From contig NZ_FOAR01000016.1 of assembly GCF_900109755.1 (NCBI RefSeq), positions 62,001 through 126,000 of the forward strand: DNA of 64,000 bases. Direction: 5' to 3'. A program made the translations under genes and the position numbers. The number at the start of each line of letters is the position of its first letter. Position 1 is the stretch's first letter. The notes under the pieces are model-generated. The model was not told the origin of the DNA and did no database searches. It saw nothing but the letters and a program-made list of their open reading frames with translations. This stretch comes from Pseudomonas agarici (GTDB lineage: Bacteria; Pseudomonadota; Gammaproteobacteria; Pseudomonadales; Pseudomonadaceae). Of this stretch, positions 63,105 to 64,000 are shown one piece after another.

Positions 63105-64000
63105 TTAGAAGTTCACACCGACGCTCAGCGCCACGAAATCACGGTCATCCACCGTGCTGTAGGCGCCGCCGAAGAAGTTGGTGTACGCCAGGCTCGCGGT
63201 GTAGGTGTTCTGGTATTCGGCGTCGAGGCCCAGGCTGACGGCTTTGCGACCTTCCTCGAAGTTGCCGCCAGGACCTGGCGAGTAACCGTTCACATCGTGG
63301 GACCAGGCCACATTCGGCTTGAGGTTTACTCCGGCGAAGACATCCGGGTATTCCCAGATGGCACGGCCGCGATAACCCCAGGAGGTCGCCGTAGTGAAAC
63401 CGTCGTTGTTACAGTTGCGCGAAACATTTTTCGACGAAGCCCCTGGCCCGGCCCCCAGAACGGTGCCGCCATTGAGGGTCGTGCATAAAGAGCCTCGACC
63501 CGGACCGAATACGGGATCACGGCCATAACGGGCTTCGTCGCCGCTTTCCAGGCCACCCACGTGGGTTATACCCAACTCGCCTACCAGGGTGAGGCGGCTG
63601 GCGCCCATGACCTGATCGAAGAAATGCGTCAATGTGGTCTGAAACTGGCTAACTTCCTTGCGACGATAACCATGCAGGTCCTGATCCGCTACGGCTTTAA
63701 GCGGTGAGGCCCCATTGAGGTTAGGCAGCGGGGTGACACCGGCATAGAGAATATCGGTGGTATTGAGTTGCACAGGTGCATTCGGACGGTAGCTGATCTC
63801 GCCACTCCAGGCCGTACCGGTAGATAAGGTGGTGGAAAAGCTCAATCCGTACAGGCGTATGTCCTCAGGGTATTCAATAAAGTATTTGGAGTTCCCCGCA
63901 ATGGCGAGCGGACGTAAGGTCGCCGCCGCCCCAGGCAGAAATGTCACGGCATCCGCATAAACGGAAGCCGGAGCGCCCGTGGCACTGAAAATCGGCGCCC
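63105..64000 (-). CDS. DUF1302 outer-membrane-type protein, N-terminus outside window
   Basis: The frame is open to base 64000, so the protein starts beyond the window, and the first in-window GTG (63947) is not its start. About 298 C-terminal residues are visible. They show beta-barrel-like alternation and the C-terminal phenylalanine (ALSVGVNF) expected of outer-membrane proteins. Recognisable stretches are IEYPEDIRLYGLSFSTTLST, SGEISYRPNAPVQLNT and DAEYQNTYTASLAYTNFFGG. DUF1302 proteins form a unit with DUF1329 partners. No functional assignment is made. Confidence 0.88.
   Translation of the reverse strand, partial: APIFSATGAPASVYADAVTFLPGAAATLRPLAIAGNSKYFIEYPEDIRLYGLSFSTTLSTGTAWSGEISYRPNAPVQLNTTDILYAGVTPLPNLNGASPLKAVADQDLHGYRRKEVSQFQTTLTHFFDQVMGASRLTLVGELGITHVGGLESGDEARYGRDPVFGPGRGSLCTTLNGGTVLGAGPGASSKNVSRNCNNDGFTTATSWGYRGRAIWEYPDVFAGVNLKPNVAWSHDVNGYSPGPGGNFEEGRKAVSLGLDAEYQNTYTASLAYTNFFGGAYSTVDDRDFVALSVGVNF

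Overview
The window is a chromosomal segment of a Pseudomonas, most likely of the P. fluorescens lineage. It is GC-rich. It carries the complete Pseudomonas-type division and cell wall (dcw) cluster from mraZ to lpxC, followed by rnpB, rsmI, lpoA, yraN, a SIS-domain gene, a BON lipoprotein gene, sspB, sspA, petCBA, rpsI and rplM. As I know it, this is the core gene order of the genus. No rRNA, tRNA, CRISPR array, prophage or complete insertion sequence was seen.

Layout. (1) 1-5751, plus strand: the end of an RND efflux adaptor, an RND pump, and a two-component system of the heavy-metal type, ending at a terminator shared with lpxC. (2) 5840-23777, minus strand: the dcw cluster, read as mraZ-rsmH-ftsL-ftsI-murE-murF-mraY-murD-ftsW-murG-murC-ddlB-ftsQ-ftsA-ftsZ-lpxC. 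Most junctions overlap or lie a few bases apart. A sigma70-type promoter with three 10-bp-spaced MraZ-type boxes lies in front. (3) 23985-30290: rnpB and rsmI (minus), the lpoA-yraN-SIS-BON run (plus), and sspB and sspA (minus). (4) 30326-34219: a structured RNA or terminator region, the cytochrome bc1 genes and rpsI/rplM. (5) 34396-42299, plus strand: an aldo-keto reductase and then an accessory block. The block holds an AraC-type regulator with a GATase1-like domain, an amino-acid 2-monooxygenase gene interrupted by one in-frame TGA, a nitrilase-superfamily amidase, a frameshifted membrane protein with an internal duplication, and an asparaginase. (6) 42365-46264: zapE, trpS, an alpha/beta hydrolase and zapG, again core genes. 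(7) 46288-53310: an OmpA-like lipoprotein and a D-erythronate catabolic cluster (GntR regulator, MFS permease, DenD, OtnK, OtnC, OtnI). (8) 53455-64000: a LysR/TauE divergent pair, a very large CHASE-PAS hybrid kinase, a REC-GGDEF-EAL protein, and a DUF1329/DUF1302 envelope pair cut by the window end.

How the genes work together. The dcw block makes lipid II and the divisome. LpxC starts lipid A synthesis and LpoA is the predicted activator of a peptidoglycan synthase, so envelope growth dominates the first half. The otn/den cluster is a complete predicted route from D-erythronate to dihydroxyacetone phosphate.

The most unusual region is the accessory block at 36.9-42.3 kb. Oxidative decarboxylation of an amino acid to an amide, followed by amide hydrolysis, is the logic of the iaaM/iaaH and davB/davA pairs. 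Here two of the four genes carry single-site lesions, and the monooxygenase gene has a locally AT-rich stretch. The second notable item is a highly folded, U-tract-ended RNA element between petC and sspA.
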